Made by a program: the position numbers and the translations under genes. A model generated the notes under the pieces. It was not told the origin of the DNA and ran no database searches. It saw nothing but the letters and a program-made list of their open reading frames with translations. A stretch of 64,000 bases of DNA from an uncultured Streptomyces sp. (GTDB lineage: Bacteria > Actinomycetota > Actinomycetes > Streptomycetales > Streptomycetaceae): contig NZ_CANLBS010000019.1 of the NCBI RefSeq assembly GCF_947488945.1, positions 120,299-184,298 of the forward strand, in the 5' to 3' direction. This document shows positions 7,850 through 16,649 of this stretch, one piece after another (position 1 is the first letter of the stretch; every line of letters begins with the position of its first letter).

Positions 7850-7872
7850 GCGGGCTGCGGCCGTCAGCCCGC
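7850..7872 (-). terminator. Hairpin at the end of the peptide-transport operon
   Basis: GCGGGCTG / CAGCCCGC with a 7-base loop overlaps the stop codon of the fused ATPase gene. Confidence 0.5.
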
Positions 7873-9903
7873 TGCGGGCACGGGTTCCCCGTCGGGCAGG
7901 GCATCCAGCATGCGCCGGGTCCACGGGTGTCGCGGCGCCTCGAACACCTCGGGCACAGAGCCCTGTTCGACGATCCGTCCCCGGTACATGACCGCCACAC
8001 GGTCGGCGATCTGACGCACCACCGCCACATCGTGGGTGATGAAGAGGACGGCGAAACCCTCGCTGCGCCGGAGCCGGTCCAGCAGGTTCAGCAGCTGCGC
8101 CTGGACCGAGACGTCGAGGGCCGCCACCGCCTCGTCACAGATCAGCAACCGGGGCCGGGCCGCCAGGGCGCGGGCCAGGGCGACTCGTTGCCGTTCCCCG
8201 CCGGAGAGGGCGGCGGGCCGCCTGGCGGCGTAGGAGGCGGGCAGGCCCACCTGGGTGAGGAGCGCGACCACGTCGGCGGGCGCGACGTCGCGGGCACGGC
8301 GTCCCGCAGGCGCTGCCAGTGCCTCCCGCAGCGTCGTGCCCACCGAACGCACCGGGTTGAGCGAGGAGTACGGGTCCTGGAACACGATCTGCGCCTGCTC
8401 GGCCAGCCGTCGGCGGTCCGCGGTGCCGGGACGGCGGCCTGACGGCAACGGGATGCCGCCGGTGGTCACCGTTCCCTCGTCGAACGTCTCCAGGCCGATG
8501 GCGATCCGGGCCAGCGTCGTCTTGCCGGAACCCGACTCCCCGACGAGCGCCAGCACGGAGCCGCGCGGGACCGTGAGGCTGACGTCGAGCAGCGCGGGAT
8601 GGTCGCCGGCCGGCGACCGGAAGGTGCGGTGGACGGAGGTGACGGCCAGGGCCGGTTCCTCGCCCGCACCGTCGGCGTCCGGGGCGGCGGACCGTACGGC
8701 GGTCACCGCGTCGGGATCGGCGGGCCGGCGGTCACCGGGGCCGGCCAGGGCGGCGGCGATCTCGGTGATCCGCAGACACGCGGAGAGCCTGCCACCGGCA
8801 CCCGCTCCGGGCCCCGCATGGGCTTTGGCAGCGGCAGCAGCGGCGGCTTCGGCAGCGGCTACGTCCTGGGCGTCGGCATCGGCACCGGCCGGAGCGGTGA
8901 CGGCCGACGGCGGCACGGGTCCGAGGACCGCTGGGGTGGTCCGGCACCGGGCAGCCACGTACGCGCACCGGTCGGCGAAGAGGCAGCCTCCGGTACGGGT
9001 CCCGGGCGCGGGGACCGACCCGGGCAGGGCCGGCAGTTCCTCGAACCGGGTCCTCACCGACGGCTCCGACGCCAGCAGCCCGGCCGTGTAGGGGTGGCGG
9101 GGCGCCGCTTCCAGCTCGGCTGGACGCCCGTGTTCGAGTACCGCACCGGCGTAGAGCACGTAGACCCGGTCGCAGGCGGAGAAGGCGACCCGCAGGTCGT
9201 GGCTGATCAGCACGAGCCCCATGCCGCGGTCCCGTTGGAGGCCGCGCAGCAGGTCGAGCACCGCCTGCTGGTTGGCGGCGTCGAGTGCGGTGGTCGGCTC
9301 GTCGGCGATGAGGAGTTCGGGGTCGCCCGCGAGCGCGGCGGCCGCCGCGACCCGCTGGCGCATGCCACCGGACAGCTCGTGCGGGTACCGGTCGGCGACC
9401 TCGGGGGCGAGACCGACCTCGGCCAGTCGCCGCGCCACCTCGGCGCGCCGCTCCGCCGCACCACGGCGGCCACGCAGGGCGCCGTGCCGCTCCCGCAGCC
9501 CGTCGGCGATCTGTCGACCGCAGGTCAGCTGCGGATGGAGCATGGTGAACGGGTCCTGCATCAGCAGGGTGACGCGGCGACCGCGCAGGGCGTGCCGGTC
9601 CGCCGAGGAGAGTCCGAGCACGTCCTCGCCCGCGATCCGCACCGTGCCGCCGGTGGCGGCGGTGCCGGCCGGGAGCAGACCGGCCACGGCCCGCATCGCA
9701 AGTGACTTGCCGCTGCCCGACTCCCCCACGATGCCGACGCATTCGCCCCGGCCGACGCGGAGCGACACGCCGTCGACGATGGGCACGGAACCGTCGCGGT
9801 GGGCGGTGGCGGCGACCTTGAGGTCCTCGACGACCAGCAGGTCGTCTGCCGGGAGGAGGTCGTCGGGCACCGGCGCGGCGCCGGGCGCGGAGGCGGCGGA
9901 CAT
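7864..9903 (-). CDS. Fused dipeptide/oligopeptide ABC transporter ATP-binding protein (DppD-DppF type)
   Basis: 679 residues with two complete ABC ATPase domains in one chain; in most peptide importers these are two proteins. Domain 1 has Walker A GESGSGKS at 60-67, signature LSGGMRQRV and Walker B LLIADEP. Domain 2 has Walker A GESGSGKT near residue 455, Q-loop VFQDPYSSLNP, signature LSGGERQRV and Walker B LLICDEA. After domain 1 comes the peptide-transporter-type Cys/Pro extension (GCLFADRCAY), then an Ala-rich linker. Start 9903 gives 5 bases to GGGAGG; the ATG at 9906 overlaps the permease stop as ATGA. Either way translation is coupled. It energises uptake through the two permeases. Confidence 0.93.
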   Translation of the reverse strand: MSAASAPGAAPVPDDLLPADDLLVVEDLKVAATAHRDGSVPIVDGVSLRVGRGECVGIVGESGSGKSLAMRAVAGLLPAGTAATGGTVRIAGEDVLGLSSADRHALRGRRVTLLMQDPFTMLHPQLTCGRQIADGLRERHGALRGRRGAAERRAEVARRLAEVGLAPEVADRYPHELSGGMRQRVAAAAALAGDPELLIADEPTTALDAANQQAVLDLLRGLQRDRGMGLVLISHDLRVAFSACDRVYVLYAGAVLEHGRPAELEAAPRHPYTAGLLASEPSVRTRFEELPALPGSVPAPGTRTGGCLFADRCAYVAARCRTTPAVLGPVPPSAVTAPAGADADAQDVAAAEAAAAAAAKAHAGPGAGAGGRLSACLRITEIAAALAGPGDRRPADPDAVTAVRSAAPDADGAGEEPALAVTSVHRTFRSPAGDHPALLDVSLTVPRGSVLALVGESGSGKTTLARIAIGLETFDEGTVTTGGIPLPSGRRPGTADRRRLAEQAQIVFQDPYSSLNPVRSVGTTLREALAAPAGRRARDVAPADVVALLTQVGLPASYAARRPAALSGGERQRVALARALAARPRLLICDEAVAALDVSVQAQLLNLLDRLRRSEGFAVLFITHDVAVVRQIADRVAVMYRGRIVEQGSVPEVFEAPRHPWTRRMLDALPDGEPVPAAG

Positions 9904-10733
9904 CATGACCTCCCACGGTCGGAGAAGGCCTCGGACATGCGGTCGCCGAGGAGGTTGAGGGCGACGGCCGCGACGATGACCAGGACGGCGGGGGCGAGCG
10001 CGGCGGACGGGTTGTCGTAGAGCAGGGTGCGGTTCTCGGCGAGCATCCGTCCCCAGTCGGGAGCGCCGGGCGGTACGCCCAGCCCGAGGAACGACAGGGA
10101 GCTCAGCGCCACGATCGCCCCGGCGAAGTTGAGCAGGGCGTTGGCGAGGGCGACCGGCAGCACGTTGGGCCAGATGTGCCGGGTCATCACGGTGAACGGG
10201 GACAGTCCGAGCGTCTCGGCGGCCTCGACGTAGGCGCGGTGCCGTTGTTCCCGCACCGCGGACCTGACCAGCCGGATGTCGGCCGGCGAGGTGAGGACCA
10301 CCAGCACCCCGACGGCGAGCGCGTATCCGCCGCCGCCGATCCCGGCGACCACGAGGGTGACGAGCAGAGCGGGGAGCGCCAGCAGCAGATCCGCCCAGCG
10401 CCGCACGAGCACGTCGACCGGACCGCCCCGGTACCCGGCCCACAGGCCCAGCACATTGCCGATGACCATCGATCCGACCGCCACCAGGGCGGCGCCGACG
10501 AGGGTGGAACGCGCCCCCGCGACGACCAGGCTGAGGACGTCGCGGCCCAGTTCGTCGGTGCCGAGCGGGTGTCCGCCGCCCGGCATGGAGACCCCGGTGG
10601 CGAGGTCCTGATCGGCCCAGGCCGGTATCGCCCACTGCCCGGCGACGGCGGCCAGCGCCAACAGCGCCACCACGGCTCCGCTGCCCACGGTCAGGGGCGA
10701 AAGCCCGCGGAGGATGTGTCTGCGGGAGCTCAT
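9903..10733 (-). CDS. Peptide ABC transporter permease (DppC type)
   Basis: A 276-residue inner-membrane protein with about six hydrophobic segments. It carries the DppC/OppC features: N-terminal helix, then HPLGTDELGRDVLSLVVAGARS, and the EAA loop EAAETLGLSPFTVMTRHIWPN that contacts the ATPase. The start ATG at 10733 overlaps the stop of the preceding permease gene by four bases (ATGA), and its own stop overlaps the ATPase start. Together with the DppB-type partner it forms the channel for peptides delivered by the lipoprotein encoded at the head of the operon. Confidence 0.94.
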   Translation of the reverse strand: MSSRRHILRGLSPLTVGSGAVVALLALAAVAGQWAIPAWADQDLATGVSMPGGGHPLGTDELGRDVLSLVVAGARSTLVGAALVAVGSMVIGNVLGLWAGYRGGPVDVLVRRWADLLLALPALLVTLVVAGIGGGGYALAVGVLVVLTSPADIRLVRSAVREQRHRAYVEAAETLGLSPFTVMTRHIWPNVLPVALANALLNFAGAIVALSSLSFLGLGVPPGAPDWGRMLAENRTLLYDNPSAALAPAVLVIVAAVALNLLGDRMSEAFSDRGRS

Positions 10734-11878
10734 CGGCCCTCCTCATGGACGGCGGCGGACGCCGGGACGGCGGAGGGCCCCTGCGCGGAGAGGCCCTGCC
10801 CGGAGAGTCCCTGTACGGACGGAATCGGCGCGGAGTCGCCGGTGAGGTCCTGCGGTGAAGCGGGCGCTCCGGGGCGCGGCGCCTTCGGCGGCGGGGCGTC
10901 GGTCAGCCGGGGGTCCAGCAGCGGGAGCAGCAGGTCGGTGGCGAGGGTGGCGACGCAGACCAGAGCGGCGAGCAGCAGCGCCTCCGCCTGGACCACCGGC
11001 AGGTCCCGGAAGGTCACCGCCTCCACGAGCAGTGATCCCAGGCCGGGCAGCGCGAAGACCTGTTCCACCATGACGGTGCCCGCGAGCAGGAAGGCCACGA
11101 CGAGGCTCACCCCGGTCAGGACCGGGACCAGCGTGCCCCGCAGGACGTAGTGGAGCAGGATGTCCCGTTCCCGTACGCCGCGGGCGCGAGCGAACGTGAC
11201 GTGCTCGCGCTCCAGTTCCCGTACGACGGCGGTGCGGGTCAGTTTGAGCAGGACCGCCATGACGGCCAGCCCCAGGGCGACGGCGGGAAGCACCAGATGT
11301 GCCAGCCGGTCCGTGCCGCTCCCTTCGCCGGGGCCGTAGGCGGGGAACCAGCCGAGCATCAGCGAGAACACGTAGATGAGCAGCAGACCGCCGGCGAACA
11401 CCGGGGTGGAGAGCGCCACCACGCCCAGGCTCTGCACCGCCCGGTCCACCGGACGCCGGCTGCGGACTCCGGCGAGGACGCCGAGCGGGATGCCGAGGAA
11501 CAGGGCGACGGCCAGGCCGAGCCCGACGAGTTGGGCGGTGAGCGCCAGCCGTCCGCCGATGGCGGCGGAGACGCTCTCGCCGGTGCGGATGGAGGTGCCG
11601 AGGTCGAGCCGTACGGCGTCGCTGAGCCAGTACCAGTACTGCGCGGCCAGCGGGCTGTCGAGATGGTGGCGGGCGCGCACGGCGGCCAGCGCCTCGGGGG
11701 TCGCGCTGCGCGGACCGAGCAGGGTCTGCGCGGGGTCGCCGGGGGCGGCCTGGAGCAGGGCGAAGACGGCCACCGAGAGGACGACCAGCAGGGCCGCCGT
11801 TCCGCCGAGCCGGCGCAGCACGAAGCCGAGGGGCAGCGTCGCGCGCAGGCGGGCGGCGAACCGGGTGGGGGTGGTCAT
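10730..11878 (-). CDS. Peptide ABC transporter permease (DppB type)
   Basis: A 382-residue membrane protein. The N-terminal segment LGGTAALLVVLSVAVFALLQ, then PGDPAQTLLGPRSA and GTSIRTGESV are typical of DppB/OppB. The EAA loop is ARGVRERDILLHYVLRGTLVP. About six membrane segments are visible. The last 65 residues are an unusual Pro/Ala/Gly/Ser tail (GLSGQGLSAQGPSA) not needed for transport. Starts and stops overlap both neighbours by four bases, so the four downstream operon genes are translationally coupled. Confidence 0.93.
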   Translation of the reverse strand: MTTPTRFAARLRATLPLGFVLRRLGGTAALLVVLSVAVFALLQAAPGDPAQTLLGPRSATPEALAAVRARHHLDSPLAAQYWYWLSDAVRLDLGTSIRTGESVSAAIGGRLALTAQLVGLGLAVALFLGIPLGVLAGVRSRRPVDRAVQSLGVVALSTPVFAGGLLLIYVFSLMLGWFPAYGPGEGSGTDRLAHLVLPAVALGLAVMAVLLKLTRTAVVRELEREHVTFARARGVRERDILLHYVLRGTLVPVLTGVSLVVAFLLAGTVMVEQVFALPGLGSLLVEAVTFRDLPVVQAEALLLAALVCVATLATDLLLPLLDPRLTDAPPPKAPRPGAPASPQDLTGDSAPIPSVQGLSGQGLSAQGPSAVPASAAVHEEGR

Positions 11879-14214
11879 CGGTGCTCCTCCGCGGAGGGGG
11901 CGGGTGCGGTCCGTGCGTCCGCGGACGCCGTACCGGGTGTGCCGGAGGGGGCATCCGTCGGACGGGACGCGGCACGTGGCGTCCGGGGCGAGGCGGTATC
12001 CGTGCCGGATGCGGGGGTGGCCGTGCCGGAGTGCGACCGGGGGAAGTCGTCCTCCGGCACGGCCGGGGAAGCCGCACCGGGTTGGGCGGCGGGGGACCGC
12101 CCGCCCGGTGCGGCGGCTGGGAGGGACCCGCAGGCGGCCGGCCGTGCGGCGGCGGCCGGGTCCAGGTGGGTGTGCAGCCATGCCTCGACACGCGTGGCGA
12201 CGTCGAGGAGGTGGCCGGGGTCGGTGAACTCGTGGCCCTCGCCGGGGTACACCAGCAGTTCCGAGGGGGCCCGGCCCGCCCGCAGCAACGAGCGATGGAG
12301 TTCGTGGGCCTGACCGACCGGGGTGACCCGGTCCTCCGCGCCGTGCACGAGCAGGGTCGGGGTGCCGCTGCCGCCCCGGGCGAACACGGCGGACCGCGGC
12401 AGCAGTCCGGCGGGCCCGGCGGCGGGATCGCCGATGCGGTAGGTGCGGTCGTAGCCGCCGCCGATGTTGCTGGTGTGGGTGAAGCTGAGCCAGTCGGTGG
12501 GCGCGGACGCCACCACGGCGGCGGCGAACACGTCGGTCCGCGCGGCGGCGAGCGCGGCAAGGTGTCCGCCGTAGCTGTGGCCGAGCACCGCGGTGCGCGC
12601 CGGGTCGGCGAGGCCCAGCCCGACGAGGTGGCGGACGCCCGAGAGCACGTCGTCCAGGTCGCCGCTGCCGACGTCCCCGACGACGGCCCGCGCGTACTCC
12701 CTGCCCCGGCCGGTGCTGCCGCGGGGGTTGGGCAGCAGGACGAGGTACCCGGCGGCGGCCAGCGCGGGGGCGAGCCCCAGTACGTCCCCGGGCGCGTACG
12801 AGGACGACCAGAGCCAGGCGGGCCCGCCGTGCACGAGCACGGCGAGCGGCCGGGGTACGGGTGCGACGTGAGCGGCGGCGTTGCCCGAAGGGGTGGCGTT
12901 GGGCGCGGTGTTTCCGAGGGGGGCGGTGTTGCCGGAGGGGGTGGCGCCGTCCGTGGGGTGGAGCAGCAGGCCGTGGATCGGGCGGCCGTCGGCGGAGTGC
13001 CAGACGGTCTCCGTGGTCCGCGTCGGCCAGGCGGGTGCGTCCGCGTTCAGCGAGGTGACCGGGGTCCAGTTCCAGGCGTCCGGCCCTTCGGTAGGGGCCA
13101 CGACCGCCTCGGGGGCGCGGCCCGGCGCGTCCAGCACCGTCGCGGCGAGGCCGCCCGGCGCGTCGAGCGACAGCGTGGGCTGGAACCCCGCCCCGAGCAG
13201 CGTCACCGCGTCCGACCACAGCCGCGTCCCGGCGCGGCCGACCCGCGATCCGGTGCCGTCCCAGCCGGCGTACCAGAGGGTGCCGGGCGCGGCCGAATCG
13301 TCGAACCCGAGCCAGGTGGCGTCCTCGACGTCCGCGCACGTCCGGGTGTCGCCGGTGGTCAGGTCCACCAGCACGGGCCGGCCGGCCACGATGGAGATGC
13401 CCTCGCAGACCGCCGCGAACCGGCCGTCCGCCGAGAGCGCGGGAGCGGCCAGTTGACCGTCCGGCGTGTAGAGGGTGCGCGCGGTACGGGCCGCGAGGTC
13501 GAGGGCGACGAACCGGGCGTCGTAGTAACCGGCGGGCAGCGGGTCGTCGGAGACGGTGGCTACGGCCGTGTCCCCGCCTCGCCAGGCGACGTTCCAGACG
13601 GTCGGACCGGCGGGTCCCGCCGCGCGGAGCGTGCCGTCCGCCAAGTCGACGGTCCACACCGACCGCCGGCCGCGACCGGCGGCGAACCGCTCCGGGGACG
13701 GGGACTCGCCGAGGCGCACCGGCAGCCCGAGGTTCATCCCGTCGCGCTCCGCTCCGTCCTCCGCGCACAGCAGCAGCGCCCGCAGTCCGTCGTCGGAAAC
13801 GAGGAGTTCCTCCACCGCACCGGGTGCGACGGCGACCGTGCGGACGTCCCCGGTCCGGATGTCGAGGGCGGCGAGCACCGGGTGCCCGGCCCCGGCCGGC
13901 TCGACCACGTGCAGCAGCGTGCGGGAGTCCGGCAGCCAGCGGGGGCTGTGCCGGGCTGCCCCGTCACTGTCGTCGGGCAGGCCCCGCCGGGGCTCGTCCC
14001 GGTCCGGCCCAGCCGTCGTGGCACCGCACAGGTGCTCCGGCACGGGGGCCAGGACGAGGCCGGTCCGCTCAGGACCGGCGGCGGTGACCGCGACCGTACG
14101 CCCGTCGGGACTGATGCGGGCCTCCACCGGATGCGTCAGCCGCAGCATGGCCTCGCGGGTCCGCAGCACGGCGCATGCGGCGGGCCGTTGCGGGGGCGCG
14201 ACGGTGGCGGTCAT
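11875..14214 (-). CDS. S9 family serine peptidase (prolyl-oligopeptidase-like)
   Basis: 779 residues without a signal peptide, so probably cytoplasmic. The first 440 or so residues form a beta-propeller-like region with repeated W-D and TGDTRTC-type strands that gates access. The C-terminal alpha/beta-hydrolase domain has nucleophile AVLGHSYGGHLA, acid LLVHGAEDRVTPV and His in YPGEGHEFTDPG. The final 115 residues are a low-complexity Pro/Ala/Ser/Thr tail, and a NTAPLGNTAPNATPSGN insert lies before the catalytic domain; both look like recent repeat expansions. It is placed between the lipoprotein gene and the permeases, with ATGA overlap to DppB, which implies that imported peptides are hydrolysed. 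GGAG precedes the ATG. Confidence 0.92.
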   Translation of the reverse strand: MTATVAPPQRPAACAVLRTREAMLRLTHPVEARISPDGRTVAVTAAGPERTGLVLAPVPEHLCGATTAGPDRDEPRRGLPDDSDGAARHSPRWLPDSRTLLHVVEPAGAGHPVLAALDIRTGDVRTVAVAPGAVEELLVSDDGLRALLLCAEDGAERDGMNLGLPVRLGESPSPERFAAGRGRRSVWTVDLADGTLRAAGPAGPTVWNVAWRGGDTAVATVSDDPLPAGYYDARFVALDLAARTARTLYTPDGQLAAPALSADGRFAAVCEGISIVAGRPVLVDLTTGDTRTCADVEDATWLGFDDSAAPGTLWYAGWDGTGSRVGRAGTRLWSDAVTLLGAGFQPTLSLDAPGGLAATVLDAPGRAPEAVVAPTEGPDAWNWTPVTSLNADAPAWPTRTTETVWHSADGRPIHGLLLHPTDGATPSGNTAPLGNTAPNATPSGNAAAHVAPVPRPLAVLVHGGPAWLWSSSYAPGDVLGLAPALAAAGYLVLLPNPRGSTGRGREYARAVVGDVGSGDLDDVLSGVRHLVGLGLADPARTAVLGHSYGGHLAALAAARTDVFAAAVVASAPTDWLSFTHTSNIGGGYDRTYRIGDPAAGPAGLLPRSAVFARGGSGTPTLLVHGAEDRVTPVGQAHELHRSLLRAGRAPSELLVYPGEGHEFTDPGHLLDVATRVEAWLHTHLDPAAAARPAACGSLPAAAPGGRSPAAQPGAASPAVPEDDFPRSHSGTATPASGTDTASPRTPRAASRPTDAPSGTPGTASADARTAPAPSAEEHR

Positions 14215-14256
14215 GGGTCTCCGATCGTGGTGGTGCGGTGGCGGTGGCGGCCGGTA

Positions 14257-14278
14257 CGGGCGGCGGGCCCGCCGCCCG
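14257..14278. terminator. GC-rich palindrome between lipoprotein and peptidase genes
   Basis: A perfect 22-bp palindrome, CGGGCGGCGGG followed by its complement, lies in the 97-base gap inside the operon. It could attenuate readthrough and raise the lipoprotein-to-channel ratio. It has no loop-proximal mismatch and no T-tract. Confidence 0.45.
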
Positions 14279-14311
14279 ACAGGTGTGCCCGGCGCCCGTG
14301 CCCGGCGGGTG

Positions 14312-15964
14312 TCAGGCGGCCTTGCGGATGCGGGTGGCCCAGGGGCCGATGAACGCGTACGGCCCCTGTTCGAGCAGGACGTACTCCTTCGACAGGGCGG
14401 TCGCTGTCCGGGCCCACCAGAGCGGGAGGTAGGGCAGGTCGGCCGCCGCCTCCGTGACGGTCTTCATGAGCAGCCGGCCGCGTTCGGCGGGGTCGGTGGA
14501 CTTCTTCGCCGTGTAGAGCGCGGAGTTGACGGTGGCGTCGTCGTAGTGCGCGATGTTCGTCGCGGTCGCCGCCGCGTTGAGATACGGGTCGGCGAGCTCG
14601 GCCGGGTCGCCGGTGACGGGGAAGTACCACAGGAACTGGAGCGGCTGCTTGCCGGAGCCGAGCTCGGCCACCCACTGCTCCAGGGTGATCTCCTTGACGT
14701 TCAGCGTGATGCCGATCTTCTTCAGCGAGGCGGCGAGCGCGAGCGCCGCCTTGCCGAGCTGCGGTCCGCTGCCCGGGTAGTGGAGTTCCGCCGTGAAACC
14801 GTTCCTCGAGGCGGACTTGGACAGCTCCGCGCGCGCCGCGTCCAGGTCGAAGGGGAGCGCGGGGAGCGCGTCGTATCCGCTGCGCACCTCGGACGCGGGG
14901 AGGAGGTCCCCCCACATCTCCGGGGACGGCAGGGCGTCGGCGACTTCCGCCTTGCCGTGCAGGATGCCGTCGACCATGCCCGCGCGGTCGGCGGCGTGGG
15001 CGAACGCCCGTCGTACGTGCGGGTCGTCGAAGGGGGCGCGTGCGGTGTCGAAGGCCAGGGAGACGACGGACCGGTCGCCGGTGTAGGTGACGCGGGCGGC
15101 CGACTCCCAGGTGCGGGCCTCGTCCGAGGCGAGGTTGAGGGCGCCGTCCACGGCCTTGGACTTCATGGCCACGAGCCGGGTGCCGGCGTCGGGCACGAAG
15201 GAGAGCTTGAGGCTCCGCACCGCGGGCTTCTCCCCCCACCAGGCGTCGTTGCGTTCCAGCAGCACATGGTCGTCGGCGGCGAAGCCGGTGACCCGGTAGG
15301 GGCCGGTTCCCAGCAGCAGGGTCCGCGACGTCCCGACCTTCCCCTTGTTCCTGGCGAGGAAGGCCCGGCTGGAGACGAGGAGGCCCCCGGCGGTCGTGGT
15401 CCACAGGAACATCGCGTCGGGCGCCGAGAGCCGGATGGTCACCTCTTCGTCGCCGGTCGCCTTCACCGATTCGACACCGGCGTAGGCGTAGGAGAGGGAC
15501 GAGCCGGAATCGGGGTCGCGCACCGCGTCGATGGAGGCGACCACGTCGTCGGCGGTGAGCGGGGTGCCGTCCGAGAACACGACCCCCTTGCGCAGGGTGT
15601 AGACGTACGTCCGCGCGTCGGGCTGCTTCCAGGAGGCGGCGAGCCCCGGCCCCAGCTCACCCGACGGGCTGACGGACAGCAGCGACTCCTGGGCGAGGAC
15701 GGCGACCAGGTAGTTGAGCACCCCCGATTCGCGCCCCACGTCGAGGGTGGATATCGAGGAGGGCAGGGCGAGCGTGAGCCGGTCGATCACGGCATCGGTG
15801 CCGCGCGCCTCGGCGGAACCCGCTCCGGAGGTGCCCTCGCCGGACGCGGGACGCTGCGGCGCACACGCCGCCAGTACGCCCGACGCGGCGAGCAGCCCCA
15901 TCCCCGCTCCTGCGAAACGCAGCATCCTCCGCCGACTGAAGTCGCCGCCCCGCTCCGAGCCCAT
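14312..15964 (-). CDS. Peptide ABC transporter substrate-binding lipoprotein
   Basis: 550 residues, family SBP_bac_5 (DppA/OppA type). The N-terminus has a twin-arginine-like SRRRMLRFAGAG, a hydrophobic stretch and lipobox VLAAC, so the mature protein would be lipidated outside the membrane. Family signatures include VVFSDGTPLTADDVVASIDA and the peptide-site region SLAFDTARAPFDDPHVRRAFAH in part. It delivers peptides to the permeases encoded downstream. The start ATG at 15964 lacks a good ribosome site. A strong promoter-like sequence stands 55-80 bases upstream. Confidence 0.93.
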   Translation of the reverse strand: MGSERGGDFSRRRMLRFAGAGMGLLAASGVLAACAPQRPASGEGTSGAGSAEARGTDAVIDRLTLALPSSISTLDVGRESGVLNYLVAVLAQESLLSVSPSGELGPGLAASWKQPDARTYVYTLRKGVVFSDGTPLTADDVVASIDAVRDPDSGSSLSYAYAGVESVKATGDEEVTIRLSAPDAMFLWTTTAGGLLVSSRAFLARNKGKVGTSRTLLLGTGPYRVTGFAADDHVLLERNDAWWGEKPAVRSLKLSFVPDAGTRLVAMKSKAVDGALNLASDEARTWESAARVTYTGDRSVVSLAFDTARAPFDDPHVRRAFAHAADRAGMVDGILHGKAEVADALPSPEMWGDLLPASEVRSGYDALPALPFDLDAARAELSKSASRNGFTAELHYPGSGPQLGKAALALAASLKKIGITLNVKEITLEQWVAELGSGKQPLQFLWYFPVTGDPAELADPYLNAAATATNIAHYDDATVNSALYTAKKSTDPAERGRLLMKTVTEAAADLPYLPLWWARTATALSKEYVLLEQGPYAFIGPWATRIRKAA

Positions 15965-16017
15965 CAGGAACCACCCATCCCGCCACGTCCACTAAAACTG
16001 CCCGAATGGGCTCGCTC

Positions 16018-16045
16018 AGTATACGAATCACTTTGAGGGCGTCAA
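16018..16045 (-). promoter_or_regulatory. Promoter of the peptide-uptake operon
   Basis: On the minus strand TTGACG (16045-16040) and TATACT (16023-16018) are separated by 16 bases, one of the best consensus matches in the window. Just downstream, near the expected start of transcription, lies the near-palindrome GCCCGAATGGGC (16000-16011), a possible operator. Confidence 0.6.
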
Positions 16046-16602
16046 CGCATCCCTTATGACCGTCCATGGATTGGACAAGAAAGGTGGACGGAACGGAATT
16101 TTCGTTAGAAAAGGCGCCAGTGGAGCAAACGGGCTTCCGTGTCGTACCGGGTGGTTGAGCACTGCGGCTGTTGCACCGGGCAGTCCACCTCGGTACCACC
16201 GGCGCGCGTGCGTCGTCGTCGGAGTCCCGCGTCGGGATGGGGCACGGATCGTGTGCACCACGAACGGCCGACCGCCCGGATCACGAATCGCCGGTGTGTC
16301 GCGTACGGGTGACGACGGACCCGCACGTCGAGATCCGTCGCGTACGAGGGGGCCGAACCCCGGGCTGCGGGCGTCCACCGCCCGCCACAGGCGCCCCGCC
16401 GGCGTGACGCATCGTGTGCCACCACGCCGCTTCGGTGGAACCGGTACCCGTCGCCGCTCAACGGTGGTCGTCAAAGCTGTTCCGTGGGCGACGATTCCTT
16501 GTCCGGGCCTCCGGATCAGCGTCGGAGACCGGCCGTGAAAGCCCGAAGATCACTTCGGGGCGCGATTCGAGTTCGTCCCCGGGGCGCCGCCCCCGGAGCG
16601 TC

Positions 16603-16633
16603 AAGGGCGCACGACCGCAGGTCGCGCGCCCTT
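16603..16633 (-). terminator. Hairpin terminator of the acyl-CoA synthetase gene
   Basis: AAGGGCGC pairs with GCGCCCTT, then one mismatch and CGACC/GGTCG with a 3-base loop, about 17 bases beyond the stop codon. Confidence 0.7.
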
Positions 16634-16649
16634 CACGCATCCGCGCCCC

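Larger units (their letters stand above)
15965..16649. other. 685-base gap without a convincing gene
   Basis: It contains the promoter of the lipoprotein operon (16018-16045) and the terminator of the acyl-CoA synthetase (16603-16633). A less GC-rich stretch near 16050-16160 includes a 30-codon plus-strand ORF (16066-16158) beginning MDWTRKVDG, with a rare TTA codon but no ribosome site; it is not called as a gene. Other open frames here lack coding bias. Confidence 0.6.

Noticed and set aside
16028..16538. Open frames on both strands in the gap before the acyl-CoA synthetase
   Set aside because: No coding bias, no ribosome sites, no recognisable domain.
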